Below, in pieces: positions 8,205 to 15,587 of a stretch of DNA of 47,027 nt. The stretch is taken from contig JAIBAF010000024.1 in NCBI GenBank assembly GCA_019695335.1, positions 1 through 47,027 of the forward strand, read 5' to 3'. The first letter of the stretch is position 1, and the number at the start of each line of letters is the position of its first letter. Source of the stretch: a bacterium (lineage in GTDB: Bacteria > CLD3 > SB21). The notes under the pieces are model-generated. The model was given only the letters and a program-made list of their open reading frames with translations, did no database searches and was not told where the DNA came from. Position numbers and translations under genes: made by a program.

Positions 8205-10573
8205 TTTTCTATCATCCGTAAACATAACGTATTTCCGGTGTCGCTGCGATGGACGGACCAATCGTAAACCAGCTTCTGCATTACATGCAATCCCCATCCA
8301 CCCGCTTTCTGCTCTCCGTTTAATTTTTTATGCATTTCCGGTTTTTCAATTTTTGACCACTCGAAACCTTTGCCATAATCGTGAATTTTGACTTCGATAA
8401 ATTTTTCCGTATAAAAAATACCGATGTCAACCGACCGTGATGAATTATACTGATTACCGTGTTTTACGGCATTTACTACTGCTTCACGAACAGCAATTTT
8501 AAAGTCATTAATTTTTGTTTCAGAAAATCCCGATCTTTCCATGCGTTTGCCAATATCATCGATCAAGGCTTTTTCCGCGTCAGGAGCGCTTTCGATTTTT
8601 ACATAATGTTTTTGGATAGGATAATGGCGTAACAATACGACAGCGATATCATCTGAAAGCCGTTGTCCGTCAATAAAATGCGTTTGCATTTCTGATAACA
8701 ATTGCTGTGAAGAACGGATAAAAAAATCTTCCTGTAATAAGGGAGTGATCGCCGATTCCAGATTCTCCAGGCCATCGGAATGAAATAATAATGTGTCGTT
8801 CGGCTGCAGATCAAATTCTACTTCCTGGAAATCGCCGAGCCAGCGTGGCATGCCCATTGCCCGGCCGGAAATATTAAGTATACTGGGATTTCCGTCCCGC
8901 ACAAGAACAGGATTTTCTAATCCGGCATTGATAATGCGAATGTGACCGTTTTGAGTGTCGAGAACGGCAAACTGCATTGCAACGGTTCGCGTGCGTTGAT
9001 CCCGAACATGAAACAACAAGTCTTCAATGATGTGAAAATATTTACTCAGATTCTGTTCGTGAAATGACAACGACTTCAACTGAATCTCGGTCACACCTTT
9101 GACAAGAGCGGCGTAAAACGATGCGCTAATGCCTTTTCCGGCAGCGTCGATCAACAAAATGCCGGCGTGGTGTTCATCAATCTCGAAATAATCGAAATAA
9201 TCGCCTCCAACTTGGTGAGCCAGTATCAATCGTCCGTAGATATCAAACCCTGATGTCAACAAAGCATCATGAGGCGTAAGCCCTAATTGAATTTTATGCG
9301 CTGCTTGCAGTTGCTGATCCAGCTCCGATTGCGTATAAACTAATCGCTCATTGGCCGTGTTCAATTCACTCATTTTTTCTTTTAGCGTATTAACCATCGT
9401 GCGAACCGAAGCGGCTAAGTCATTAATTTCATCTGTTTCGGAAGCGCTTCCGATCGGATGGTCGATTTCTCCGCGAGAGATAATGCCGGCATCCATGCTC
9501 AATTTTGAAACGGGGAGCAAGATGCTTTTAGTCAAATAAAGTGATAATAATAATCCGCTCAAAAGACCGAGTACTCCGCACAAAATGACTACTTTGGTTA
9601 ATTCCCCATCGGCAATCAAAAGGCCGGGAAATGCCTGATCAAGCGTTTGAACACTGACCGTTTGCCATGGAATGGATTGAAGATTGTGCCTTGTAATGAA
9701 TGTCCTATCGTCAGTTTCTGTATAACCGGTTTCAGTAAAGTCGCGAAAATCCCGACTGCTATTATCGGCAATATTGGAATAAAGAACTTCGTTTTTTCTA
9801 ACAATATAAAAACGTGTGTTCGATGTGATTTCTTTAACGCGCTTAGTAAGATCTTCCAATTTTAAATTCATCAAAATATACCATAGCGTACTATCCGGGG
9901 AAGTAAATGGAACGATCAATTTAACTGAAACTAATTGAGTTTCAACGTTTTGTCCCAACGATACATTGACGGAAGGCTCAGTATATTGAGTTATTGTGAC
10001 GGTTTTAAAATCCGAACGTTCGAGGTAATCGTAGTTGACAGGAACGCCAAAACGGCTAAAACCTTCAGAGTTGAGTAGGTAGATTGAAATAAAATCCGTC
10101 GGATGATTATAATAAAATTCATTAATCAGTGTATTGTATCCTGGCGGCTCGCTCACTAAAAGGCGATCACGCAGAACATTGGCCCATTGCAGTCGCTCGG
10201 CAAAATATTGATCGATGGTTTTATTGTACGATTCGAGAACCCGAAGATTATTTTTCAGGTCGAATTGTCTGATAACCGATTGATTAAAAGCGTAAAAAAA
10301 GAAGCCGGTGAGAAGAAATGTAAACGCAAGTCCGGTAATAATGTAGGCCGTGACACGCTTAGCGATGCGGGAAGCTTTGGAAAAATTAAGTGTAAATATA
10401 GCGGTAAGAAAAAATACTGCCATCAAAAAACCGCCGATAAAAAGAATACGGTCTTTGACGACCCATTGATAAAAAAAATAAAGAGCAATTAAACCGATAG
10501 CAAAAGGCAAAAGGATTTCGGCCCGTCGTCGGTCGGAATATAATTTGAAAAGCAGTTCCTTGAATTTTTCCAT
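8201..10573 (-). CDS. Membrane PP2C/SpoIIE serine phosphatase with C-terminal RsbW-like ATPase
   Basis: 790 residues. Three hydrophobic segments occupy about 20-98, a probable extracytoplasmic sensor about 100-320, and another membrane helix about 320-345 is followed by a HAMP region (SLYLTKSILLPVSKL onward) and a coiled coil. The SpoIIE/RsbU phosphatase domain covers about 425-640, with GGDYFDYFEID (metal Asp near 454), LIDAAGKGISA and LLFHSDGLEN. The last 140 residues form an HATPase_c_2 domain (FKIAVREAVVNAVKHGNQYN, then KIHDYGKGF and GGWGLHVMQKL), as in anti-sigma kinases of the RsbW type. The protein therefore combines sensor, phosphatase and kinase-like modules of a partner-switching pathway. 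No STAS anti-sigma antagonist or sigma factor lies nearby, so partners are unknown. Confidence 0.88.
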   Translation of the reverse strand: MEKFKELLFKLYSDRRRAEILLPFAIGLIALYFFYQWVVKDRILFIGGFLMAVFFLTAIFTLNFSKASRIAKRVTAYIITGLAFTFLLTGFFFYAFNQSVIRQFDLKNNLRVLESYNKTIDQYFAERLQWANVLRDRLLVSEPPGYNTLINEFYYNHPTDFISIYLLNSEGFSRFGVPVNYDYLERSDFKTVTITQYTEPSVNVSLGQNVETQLVSVKLIVPFTSPDSTLWYILMNLKLEDLTKRVKEITSNTRFYIVRKNEVLYSNIADNSSRDFRDFTETGYTETDDRTFITRHNLQSIPWQTVSVQTLDQAFPGLLIADGELTKVVILCGVLGLLSGLLLSLYLTKSILLPVSKLSMDAGIISRGEIDHPIGSASETDEINDLAASVRTMVNTLKEKMSELNTANERLVYTQSELDQQLQAAHKIQLGLTPHDALLTSGFDIYGRLILAHQVGGDYFDYFEIDEHHAGILLIDAAGKGISASFYAALVKGVTEIQLKSLSFHEQNLSKYFHIIEDLLFHVRDQRTRTVAMQFAVLDTQNGHIRIINAGLENPVLVRDGNPSILNISGRAMGMPRWLGDFQEVEFDLQPNDTLLFHSDGLENLESAITPLLQEDFFIRSSQQLLSEMQTHFIDGQRLSDDIAVVLLRHYPIQKHYVKIESAPDAEKALIDDIGKRMERSGFSETKINDFKIAVREAVVNAVKHGNQYNSSRSVDIGIFYTEKFIEVKIHDYGKGFEWSKIEKPEMHKKLNGEQKAGGWGLHVMQKLVYDWSVHRSDTGNTLCLRMIEN

Positions 10574-10665
10574 GAAGAGTTTGATTGGCGGTGGATGTTC
10601 GTTATGAAATTAATCAAACCCTATCAGGAATGCAACTGCTGATCAAAGAAGAATAGTATTATAAG

Positions 10666-12030
10666 TTATAATGAGTTGATGAATTGCAGCAACGCCGAGC
10701 GTTGTTCTTTCGTCAAATGTTTAAAAATCGAAACTGATTCCTGCGCTTCACCACCGTGCCATAGTATTGCTTCTTCAATATTACGCGCACGGCCATCATG
10801 TAGAAAGTAAGTGTGTCCATTCACAACCTCGCTTAATCCGATTCCCCACAGTGGCGGTGTGCGCCATTCACGCCCGTTGGCCAAAAAGTCACTTCGATTA
10901 TCGGCTAAACCTTCTCCCATATCATGTAATAACATATCGGTATAGGGATAAATAACTTGGTTTGAAACTTCCGGCACGCCATTCAGATTATTTGTTCTAA
11001 ACGGAGCAACATGACAGTTTTGGCAAAGCGCTTGTTCGAATAATTTCTTTCCCTCACGAACGGATTGATCATTTTGATTGCGTGGAGCCGGCACGCCTAA
11101 AGTTTGCGTGTAAAAGGTCACGGCGGCAATTGTCAAAGAATCGATTTCAGGATCATCGGGAAGCGTATCATTGTTTGTTTGGCCAAAAGAATTCTCAAGC
11201 GGATGAACGTATGAAGTAATACCCATATCTTGTTGATACGCCGTAGCATTTTGCTGTAATAGATTTGGCTGATTGGCTTTCCATCCGAAACGGCCTAAAG
11301 AATTTTTTTGGTTTACGATATCCCACACATAATTCGGCCGTCCTGAAATCCCGTCCTGATCGGTATCGTTCTCATCCGCCAAATCAAGAATATCCGATTC
11401 GGATATAGCTTCTAATAAACCCAGGCCAAAAACGGATCGCGCAAATCGTGGCGATAACAGAAAATTTGATGGCAAATTAGTATAGGTTTGTGTGACGGTA
11501 TAGGCCGGTTGCAATAGTGAATAAGGATTTCCATCCGGATAAAGACTGTCAATTTCTGTATAATTCACCGTTACATTTCCTTCTGCGATAAAGCCTTCGA
11601 CAGAACGAACCTGCAATTGGCCTCCGAAACCATCAATCCCTACTGGTCCCCCGTGTTCGTCTGAGCCGGGTATACTCAATCGAAATAATAATGAACCGGT
11701 ACTTCCTTCTACAAACGGAAGGCCGCGACCGTCGCGCACATGACAATTGATACAAGAAGTATTGTTAAAGACAGGTCCAAGTCCGCCATTTACGCCTGCA
11801 GGCGCTGTGACAAAAATTTGTTCGAATGCCGCATCACCGTCCGCGTGCTGTTCAATCCCGATCCCGGAAAGATTGGGAGACGGGGTTGAATACGCATTGC
11901 TGCCGCTTACGAAAACGGTGGTAGCACCGCCCGCTAAATCCGGTGAACCGTCCGCATCTGAATCATTGGTTTCGCAGCCAAAAATAAAAACCAACAGCAC
12001 GCAGGAAGCGAGTTCAAATTTGAATTTCAT
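10666..12030 (-). CDS. Di-heme oxidoreductase-family lipoprotein (DUF1111/thiol oxidoreductase-like)
   Basis: A 454-residue exported lipoprotein: the signal peptide ends at FIFGC with lipid-attachment Cys19. Two c-type heme motifs are present, TSCINCH (Cys93, Cys96, His97) and ALCQNCH (Cys336, Cys339, His340). The pattern NTSCINCHVRDGRG...PFVEGS and a C-terminal THxPxLWGIG-like WRTPPLWGIGLSEVVNG...LHDGRARNIEEAILWHGGEA is characteristic of the di-heme 'thiol oxidoreductase' family related to bacterial cytochrome c peroxidases. The family is regularly found next to imelysin genes in iron-responsive clusters, and may act in iron redox chemistry in the periplasm. Its ATG overlaps the imelysin stop (ATGA), which indicates translational coupling. 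It is the last gene of the iron operon. Confidence 0.88.
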   Translation of the reverse strand: MKFKFELASCVLLVFIFGCETNDSDADGSPDLAGGATTVFVSGSNAYSTPSPNLSGIGIEQHADGDAAFEQIFVTAPAGVNGGLGPVFNNTSCINCHVRDGRGLPFVEGSTGSLLFRLSIPGSDEHGGPVGIDGFGGQLQVRSVEGFIAEGNVTVNYTEIDSLYPDGNPYSLLQPAYTVTQTYTNLPSNFLLSPRFARSVFGLGLLEAISESDILDLADENDTDQDGISGRPNYVWDIVNQKNSLGRFGWKANQPNLLQQNATAYQQDMGITSYVHPLENSFGQTNNDTLPDDPEIDSLTIAAVTFYTQTLGVPAPRNQNDQSVREGKKLFEQALCQNCHVAPFRTNNLNGVPEVSNQVIYPYTDMLLHDMGEGLADNRSDFLANGREWRTPPLWGIGLSEVVNGHTYFLHDGRARNIEEAILWHGGEAQESVSIFKHLTKEQRSALLQFINSL

Positions 12031-13103
12031 TGTACCCTGTCAATAATTGGTTGAATTTCTGATTCTAAGGTTTGTTGAATGGCTCGGACTGCATTTTGCG
12101 CTGCTTCAATCGACGAACGATTGTTGGTAATAGCATCGGTAAAGGTTCCGTTCGTTCCGCCGATCGCACCGATGAGTTCAATGGCTTCATCCAATTCGTC
12201 TTTCAAATGTTCATCCAAATTAGCGTCGACTTGATTGATTAAATGTGAAATTCCCACAAGGTTTCCTGTTCCCAGTCCCGTATATTCTCCTAAATAAAGA
12301 TTGCGAATACTGCGAATATTATTTTGAAAATCGGCCTTTGAATTATTACTGAAACGTGATTCTTCCAAGGTTACATCGCTTTGGGCAAACGGATCCTGAA
12401 TTTTACCGTTTGCAACTTCATCGGCAATCGCAATCATTCCTTGCAAGATTTCCTGCAATGCAGCTTTATGGCTAATGTATAAACTGGAAGGGCTTCCGGC
12501 ATTTTTTAATTGCGAAGTGTAATTTTCGCCCGATGGAGCCCAGCTCATTGCAAGATCGTGTGTTTCTGATTTAAAACTCTGGACGCATGCAACAAGATAA
12601 TCAAACTCGCGCGTGGTAAATGACCCAAGGGTTTTCGGAGTAGCTTCATCCCCAAATAGCAAATATTCAATGGTATGAAATCCTTTAAGAGTGCCTTCAA
12701 GTCCATTAATATATGATTCATTCAAAGTTGCACTTCCGGCCAGAACATTGTCAAGGTCGACAACATTGACAGGCCAACTGTCGATATCAGGATCGATGCC
12801 TTTTGTGTCAACCGGACCGAAAAGGAATCCTTCCGACATTTCCCATGGAGCCCGCGCCGCGACCCATGCTGAACGAGCGGCTTCGAGATGTGGCTCGGTG
12901 GGATCGGAGGACAAAGTTTGAACACTGGTCAACAGCAAACCAGCTTTGGTATCAAGATCTTCGTAAGTTTGCAAAATCACTGAATCGGCAACATTAGCCA
13001 GCAAAGCCGTGGCGTCATATTCAATCGGAGGAAGTGAATCATCATTGCCGCAACTCGTTATCAACAAGAATGCAGACGTCAACATAAAAAACCGCTTCAT
13101 CAT
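12027..13103 (-). CDS. Imelysin-family (M75) iron-associated lipoprotein
   Basis: 358 residues from the chosen start. The reading frame extends to 13145, but an AAAGGAG site (13116-13110) sits 6 bases before the ATG at 13103-13101, so MMKRFFML is taken as the N-terminus. The signal peptide ends with the lipobox LITSC (Cys18). The hallmark GxHxxE motif of the imelysin/EfeO fold is seen in LKGFHTIEYLLFGDE, and the protein is otherwise helical. Despite the peptidase label (M75), imelysins are best known as iron-regulated periplasmic or surface proteins of iron uptake. It lies 31 bases after the porin gene and overlaps the di-heme lipoprotein by ATGA, as in known imelysin-di-heme clusters. Confidence 0.87.
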   Translation of the reverse strand: MMKRFFMLTSAFLLITSCGNDDSLPPIEYDATALLANVADSVILQTYEDLDTKAGLLLTSVQTLSSDPTEPHLEAARSAWVAARAPWEMSEGFLFGPVDTKGIDPDIDSWPVNVVDLDNVLAGSATLNESYINGLEGTLKGFHTIEYLLFGDEATPKTLGSFTTREFDYLVACVQSFKSETHDLAMSWAPSGENYTSQLKNAGSPSSLYISHKAALQEILQGMIAIADEVANGKIQDPFAQSDVTLEESRFSNNSKADFQNNIRSIRNLYLGEYTGLGTGNLVGISHLINQVDANLDEHLKDELDEAIELIGAIGGTNGTFTDAITNNRSSIEAAQNAVRAIQQTLESEIQPIIDRVQ

Positions 13104-13134
13104 AACAAGCTCCTTTGATATTTTGCATGGAGAA

Positions 13135-14358
13135 CTAAAATTCAAATCCCATTCCTAATGAAAAAGTATTCTCATTTTGAGAGATTCCCAATTTGCGCAT
13201 TGAATATTGTGTTTTGAAAACGATATATTTTTTCAACGGTTGATAATTCAATCCCGCCGTGTATACTTTCCGCTCCCAGCGCGGATTATTAAAAATATTG
13301 CCGGAAGTTTTATACATTGTGTCATAAAACTCATAGCGTCCAAATAAAATCAATTCGCTGTCAGTCGGATGTTCGCCTCCTACATAATGCAGAAAATCAA
13401 ATAGCTCCAATCCTGCTTCGATGTAATAGCCTAATGCTTGGCTTCCGATAGGTGAGCGTTTGACATTGAGATTGTTGGATAAATTGCGATTGGCTTCTGA
13501 AATTTTATCGGCATTTTCCAAATGGCCCAGAATGACCATGGATCGAAAAATAACCGGCTCATATTCAAGCGCAACATGGGATTCGATTATACTCACATGC
13601 CCGTCGACCGTAATATCCGGTTTAGGGCGATTATGAGTGGAATTTCCGTAATACGCAGAAACGCCGATAAGATTTTCTGTGCCCCAGGCATAGTCCAATC
13701 GTCCATTGATGGCCATATCCTCGGCATTTACATTTTCAAAACGCAGTTGTTGTCCGCGAACAATCCATGAAGACGAGCTGAACCCGGTTGCATCAAGGCC
13801 ATTGACCAGCGAGAAAGTATATTTCCAATTTTGTGCCAGGCTGCCGAAAATCTGGATCCCGTTTTCATACCAATTCGTCGGGATGATCGACGATTCGGTT
13901 TCATTGCGGGTAGTCGTAAAATATTCGGACGGTTCGTCAAGTTGTGAATTAAGTCCTATCGGAAGCTTAAATCGTCCAATACGGAAATTCAAATACGGTC
14001 TGTACTGATAAACAAAATTCATTTGCTCTAATTTAACTTCGCCGCCTTTTTCAATTTCAGTTTCAAATTCACCGAATTCTTCAAATTTATCAAACTCCAT
14101 TGTAACACCTGTTCCGCCGTGTTCGATTTCGATTTCGGATTCAATTTTCATGCGTTCATTTAATTTATAGGACGGATATAAAGTCAAACGCTCGAGATCA
14201 ATGACATTTCGCTTCTGCGGATCGGTTTGCCAGTCAAAAGCAAAATAATTCATCGTGCCATAGCCGCGCAGATGAAATTTTTTAATGTTAAAAGTTGAAT
14301 CGGTTTCAGAGGCATGTAAAACCAAAGGTGTGATACACAACAATAGCCAGCGGTACAT
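13135..14358 (-). CDS. Outer-membrane beta-barrel porin
   Basis: 407 residues with a signal peptide (MYRWLLLCITPLVLHA, cleavage predicted after LHA). The mature protein is a series of alternating amphipathic strands and ends in ...SLGMGFEF, the aromatic C-terminal signature used by the BAM machinery. Phrases such as FRIGRFKLPIGLNSQ, IGVSAYYGN and YYIEAGLELFDFLHYVGGEHPTDSELILFGRYEFYDTMY resemble phosphate-selective porin (OprO/OprP-like) and related Bacteroidota porins. The ribosome site AGGA lies 8 bases before the ATG. Sitting between the small proteins and imelysin, it probably supplies outer-membrane passage for the substrate of this iron operon. The ion specificity is inference. Confidence 0.8.
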   Translation of the reverse strand: MYRWLLLCITPLVLHASETDSTFNIKKFHLRGYGTMNYFAFDWQTDPQKRNVIDLERLTLYPSYKLNERMKIESEIEIEHGGTGVTMEFDKFEEFGEFETEIEKGGEVKLEQMNFVYQYRPYLNFRIGRFKLPIGLNSQLDEPSEYFTTTRNETESSIIPTNWYENGIQIFGSLAQNWKYTFSLVNGLDATGFSSSSWIVRGQQLRFENVNAEDMAINGRLDYAWGTENLIGVSAYYGNSTHNRPKPDITVDGHVSIIESHVALEYEPVIFRSMVILGHLENADKISEANRNLSNNLNVKRSPIGSQALGYYIEAGLELFDFLHYVGGEHPTDSELILFGRYEFYDTMYKTSGNIFNNPRWERKVYTAGLNYQPLKKYIVFKTQYSMRKLGISQNENTFSLGMGFEF

Positions 14359-14395
14359 GAATAAGTCCTGTGTAATATGAATGAAGGTTATTTAA

Positions 14396-14572
14396 TTACT
14401 CCAATATGGATTCATAAATCCGTGAATATTCGTCAGGATGACGTTTTACAGTTTTTAGATAAAGATTAACTTCTCTTCTTTTTAATTTATCGTTGTAAGT
14501 TCTGAGAGCAGCCAAAACCGGGCAATCTTTACATGCCTTTTTTTCTTCATAATTTTTACAACATTTTTTCAT
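14396..14572 (-). CDS. 58-residue cysteine-rich small protein
   Basis: A short gene starting at the ATG 14572-14570 and ending at the TAA 14398-14396. The protein begins MKKCCKNYEEKKACKDCP, so it has Cys4, Cys5, Cys14 and Cys17, followed by a basic helical tail (KRREVNLYLKTVKRHPDEY) that ends ESILE. There is no signal peptide. Its ATG overlaps the stop of the preceding 106-residue gene (ATGA), which strongly supports translation. The clustered cysteines suggest binding of iron, zinc or an iron-sulfur cluster in the cytoplasm. Membership of the iron operon makes iron handling or sensing plausible, but no known family was recognised. Confidence 0.65.
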   Translation of the reverse strand: MKKCCKNYEEKKACKDCPVLAALRTYNDKLKRREVNLYLKTVKRHPDEYSRIYESILE

Positions 14573-14889
14573 GATAGTAGTCCTTGCGATGCAACAGGCA
14601 TTACCGCTTCACCTTGTGCGATCAGGCTATTCAAGTGAAATAATTCTAGCCCGGTAAACGCGAGTTGAACGTTATTGGCCGATGTTTCCACAAAAATATT
14701 TTTGTTGGTTCTGTTGTTCGGATCCATCAGACCATATTTTCTGATGACTGCTTGACGAAAATGAGTAAATTCTACCGCTGTTAGCGAGAGTACGACCGTT
14801 CCAAAACCGATTTGCAGCCTGTGGCAAGTCTCACAATGTGCGACATAGCCGAAATCCGATTGTGCGAGTATGGTGTGTTTGCATTTCAT
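14569..14889 (-). CDS. 106-residue CxxC protein of the iron operon
   Basis: The frame is open to an ATG at 14907, but MKCKHTILAQSDFGYVAHC at 14889 is preferred. It lies 4 bases after the stop of the 36-residue gene, and the motif C-x-H...HCETCHRLQIGFG resembles the start of a family of small uncharacterised proteins common in Bacteroidota. Cys3, His5, Cys19 and Cys22 would make a zinc or iron ribbon. CETCH looks like a heme motif, but without a signal peptide it cannot be matured as a c-type cytochrome. The rest is an alpha/beta fold ending near EAVMPVASQGLLS. It overlaps the 58-residue gene by ATGA. Confidence 0.65.
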   Translation of the reverse strand: MKCKHTILAQSDFGYVAHCETCHRLQIGFGTVVLSLTAVEFTHFRQAVIRKYGLMDPNNRTNKNIFVETSANNVQLAFTGLELFHLNSLIAQGEAVMPVASQGLLS

Positions 14890-14893
14890 AACA

Positions 14894-15004
14894 TTATTCC
14901 ATTGCAAAAAACATTGGAATTAAAATAATAGCAAGCCAGATCAATCCTTTAATCAGAAAAAACAACAGGCCTATTAAACCTATTTTTTTAATCCATTCTG
15001 TCAT
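14894..15004 (-). CDS. 36-residue single-span membrane protein
   Basis: ATG at 15004-15002, TAA at 14896-14894. The product begins MTEWIKKIGLIGLLFFLIKG and continues with a hydrophobic stretch ending in IPMFFAME: one transmembrane helix of about 25 residues behind a short Lys-rich, Trp-containing N-terminus. The ATG overlaps the stop of the heme monooxygenase gene (TGATG), and the next gene follows 4 bases later, so translation within the operon is well supported. Function is unknown; a small membrane partner of a transporter or an assembly factor are possibilities. Confidence 0.6.
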   Translation of the reverse strand: MTEWIKKIGLIGLLFFLIKGLIWLAIILIPMFFAME

Positions 15005-15333
15005 CATCGCGTTAAAACTTCATAGGTTTTAAAGCTGGATTGCATCGGAGGAGTATCCCCGCGCTGAATCGCTTGTTTGATATCGTCGAATCCGCGCCGA
15101 TGACCTTCGATAAATTCCGGAGAAGAAGTCCATTGCTTAAAAGCATTTTCGTTTTCCCAAAAACTCACGATTAGGTAATCATCTCCATCTTTGCTCGGCT
15201 TCAGAACTTGCATATCAACGAATCCAGGCATACGATCAATAGCATGCGCCCGTGACTTAAAAAGCTCTTCGAATTTTTGTTTATAATTTTTTTGGCATGA
15301 AATGTAGTTAATCGCAACAAAATTATGGCTCAT
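15004..15333 (-). CDS. IsdG/HmoA-like heme-degrading monooxygenase (ABM domain)
   Basis: 109 residues, the length of the dimeric ABM-fold heme oxygenases. The catalytic triad of IsdG/IsdI (Asn7, Trp67, His77) appears to be kept: Asn9 in FVAINYIS, Trp68 in AFKQWTSSPEF and His78 in EGHRRGF. MPGFVDMQVLKPSKDGDDYLIVSFWE is the standard middle strand pattern. The enzyme would open heme in the cytoplasm and release iron. The ribosome site GAGGA lies 3 bases before the ATG. It is the first gene of the operon, directly behind the Fur-like palindrome array, so iron repression is expected. Some ABM proteins are not heme oxygenases; the triad and context favour heme here. Confidence 0.78.
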   Translation of the reverse strand: MSHNFVAINYISCQKNYKQKFEELFKSRAHAIDRMPGFVDMQVLKPSKDGDDYLIVSFWENENAFKQWTSSPEFIEGHRRGFDDIKQAIQRGDTPPMQSSFKTYEVLTR

Positions 15334-15369
15334 GAATCCTCGCGAATTAAAGGTTGAATAAATTACAAT

Positions 15370-15384
15370 TGAGACCCATTCTCA
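15370..15384. promoter_or_regulatory. Degenerate Fur-like box 1
   Basis: TGAGACCCATTCTCA matches the 7-1-7 palindrome TGAGAATnATTCTCA except for two bases in one half-site. It is the box closest to the heme monooxygenase gene, centre 15377. Confidence 0.5.
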
Positions 15385-15400
15385 TCTATAATTCCAAAAA

Positions 15401-15431
15401 TAATGCTCAAAATAAAACCTACTGAGCATTA
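15401..15431. repeat. Interleaved inverted repeat IR1 (GCTC family)
   Basis: Arms TAATGCTCA (15401-15409) and TGAGCATTA (15423-15431) are perfect 9-base complements around a 13-base AT-rich loop. The right arm runs directly into Fur-like box 2. Confidence 0.7.
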
Positions 15432-15449
15432 TTGAGAATAATTCTCAAT
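15431..15449. promoter_or_regulatory. Fur-like box 2, perfect 9-1-9 palindrome
   Basis: ATTGAGAATAATTCTCAAT is a perfect palindrome around position 15440. Its core TGAGAATnATTCTCA differs from the 7-1-7 Fur consensus TGATAATnATTATCA only at one symmetric position. A Fur-family repressor is the likely ligand; PerR, Zur or Irr-like relatives cannot be excluded. Confidence 0.75.
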
Positions 15450-15465
15450 TAAAAAGTTAAAAATT

Positions 15466-15484
15466 ATGCTCTGATTTAGAGCAT
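15466..15484. repeat. Interleaved inverted repeat IR2 (GCTC family)
   Basis: ATGCTCT (15466-15472) and AGAGCAT (15478-15484) are perfect arms around a 5-base loop. It lies between Fur-like boxes 2 and 3, echoing IR1 and IR3. Confidence 0.65.
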
Positions 15485-15500
15485 TTACAAAGAATAAATC

Positions 15501-15527
15501 AAGTATTGAGAATCATTCTCAATACTT
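15501..15527. promoter_or_regulatory. Fur-like box 3, perfect 13-1-13 palindrome
   Basis: The half-site AAGTATTGAGAAT is perfectly mirrored around position 15514, giving a 27-base palindrome containing the core TGAGAATCATTCTCA. It is the longest and most symmetric operator in the array. Confidence 0.78.
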
Positions 15528-15538
15528 AAACCAAAATT

Positions 15539-15562
15539 ACGCTCATTGATCTTAATGAGCGT
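15539..15562. repeat. Interleaved inverted repeat IR3 (GCTC family)
   Basis: ACGCTCATT (15539-15547) and AATGAGCGT (15554-15562) are perfect 9-base arms around a 6-base loop. It lies between Fur-like boxes 3 and 4. Confidence 0.7.
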
Positions 15563-15568
15563 TGAGTA

Positions 15569-15587
15569 ATTGAGAATAATTCTCAAT
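15569..15587. promoter_or_regulatory. Fur-like box 4, perfect 9-1-9 palindrome
   Basis: Identical in sequence to box 2 (ATTGAGAATAATTCTCAAT), centred on 15578. It is nearest the carB-like gene on the plus strand, so it could also influence that gene. The rest of the gap to 15790 is AT-rich and shows no clear promoter. Confidence 0.75.

Noticed and set aside
13104-13145. Longer imelysin N-terminus overlapping the porin gene end
   Set aside because: AAAGGAG precedes the ATG at 13103, and the signal peptide begins there.
14569-14889. c-type cytochrome because of CETCH
   Set aside because: No signal peptide, so no route to periplasmic heme attachment; a metal ribbon is more likely.
15370-15587. 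CRISPR-like array
   Set aside because: Only a few units, each itself a palindrome matching a Fur operator; spacers contain related inverted repeats, not unique sequences.
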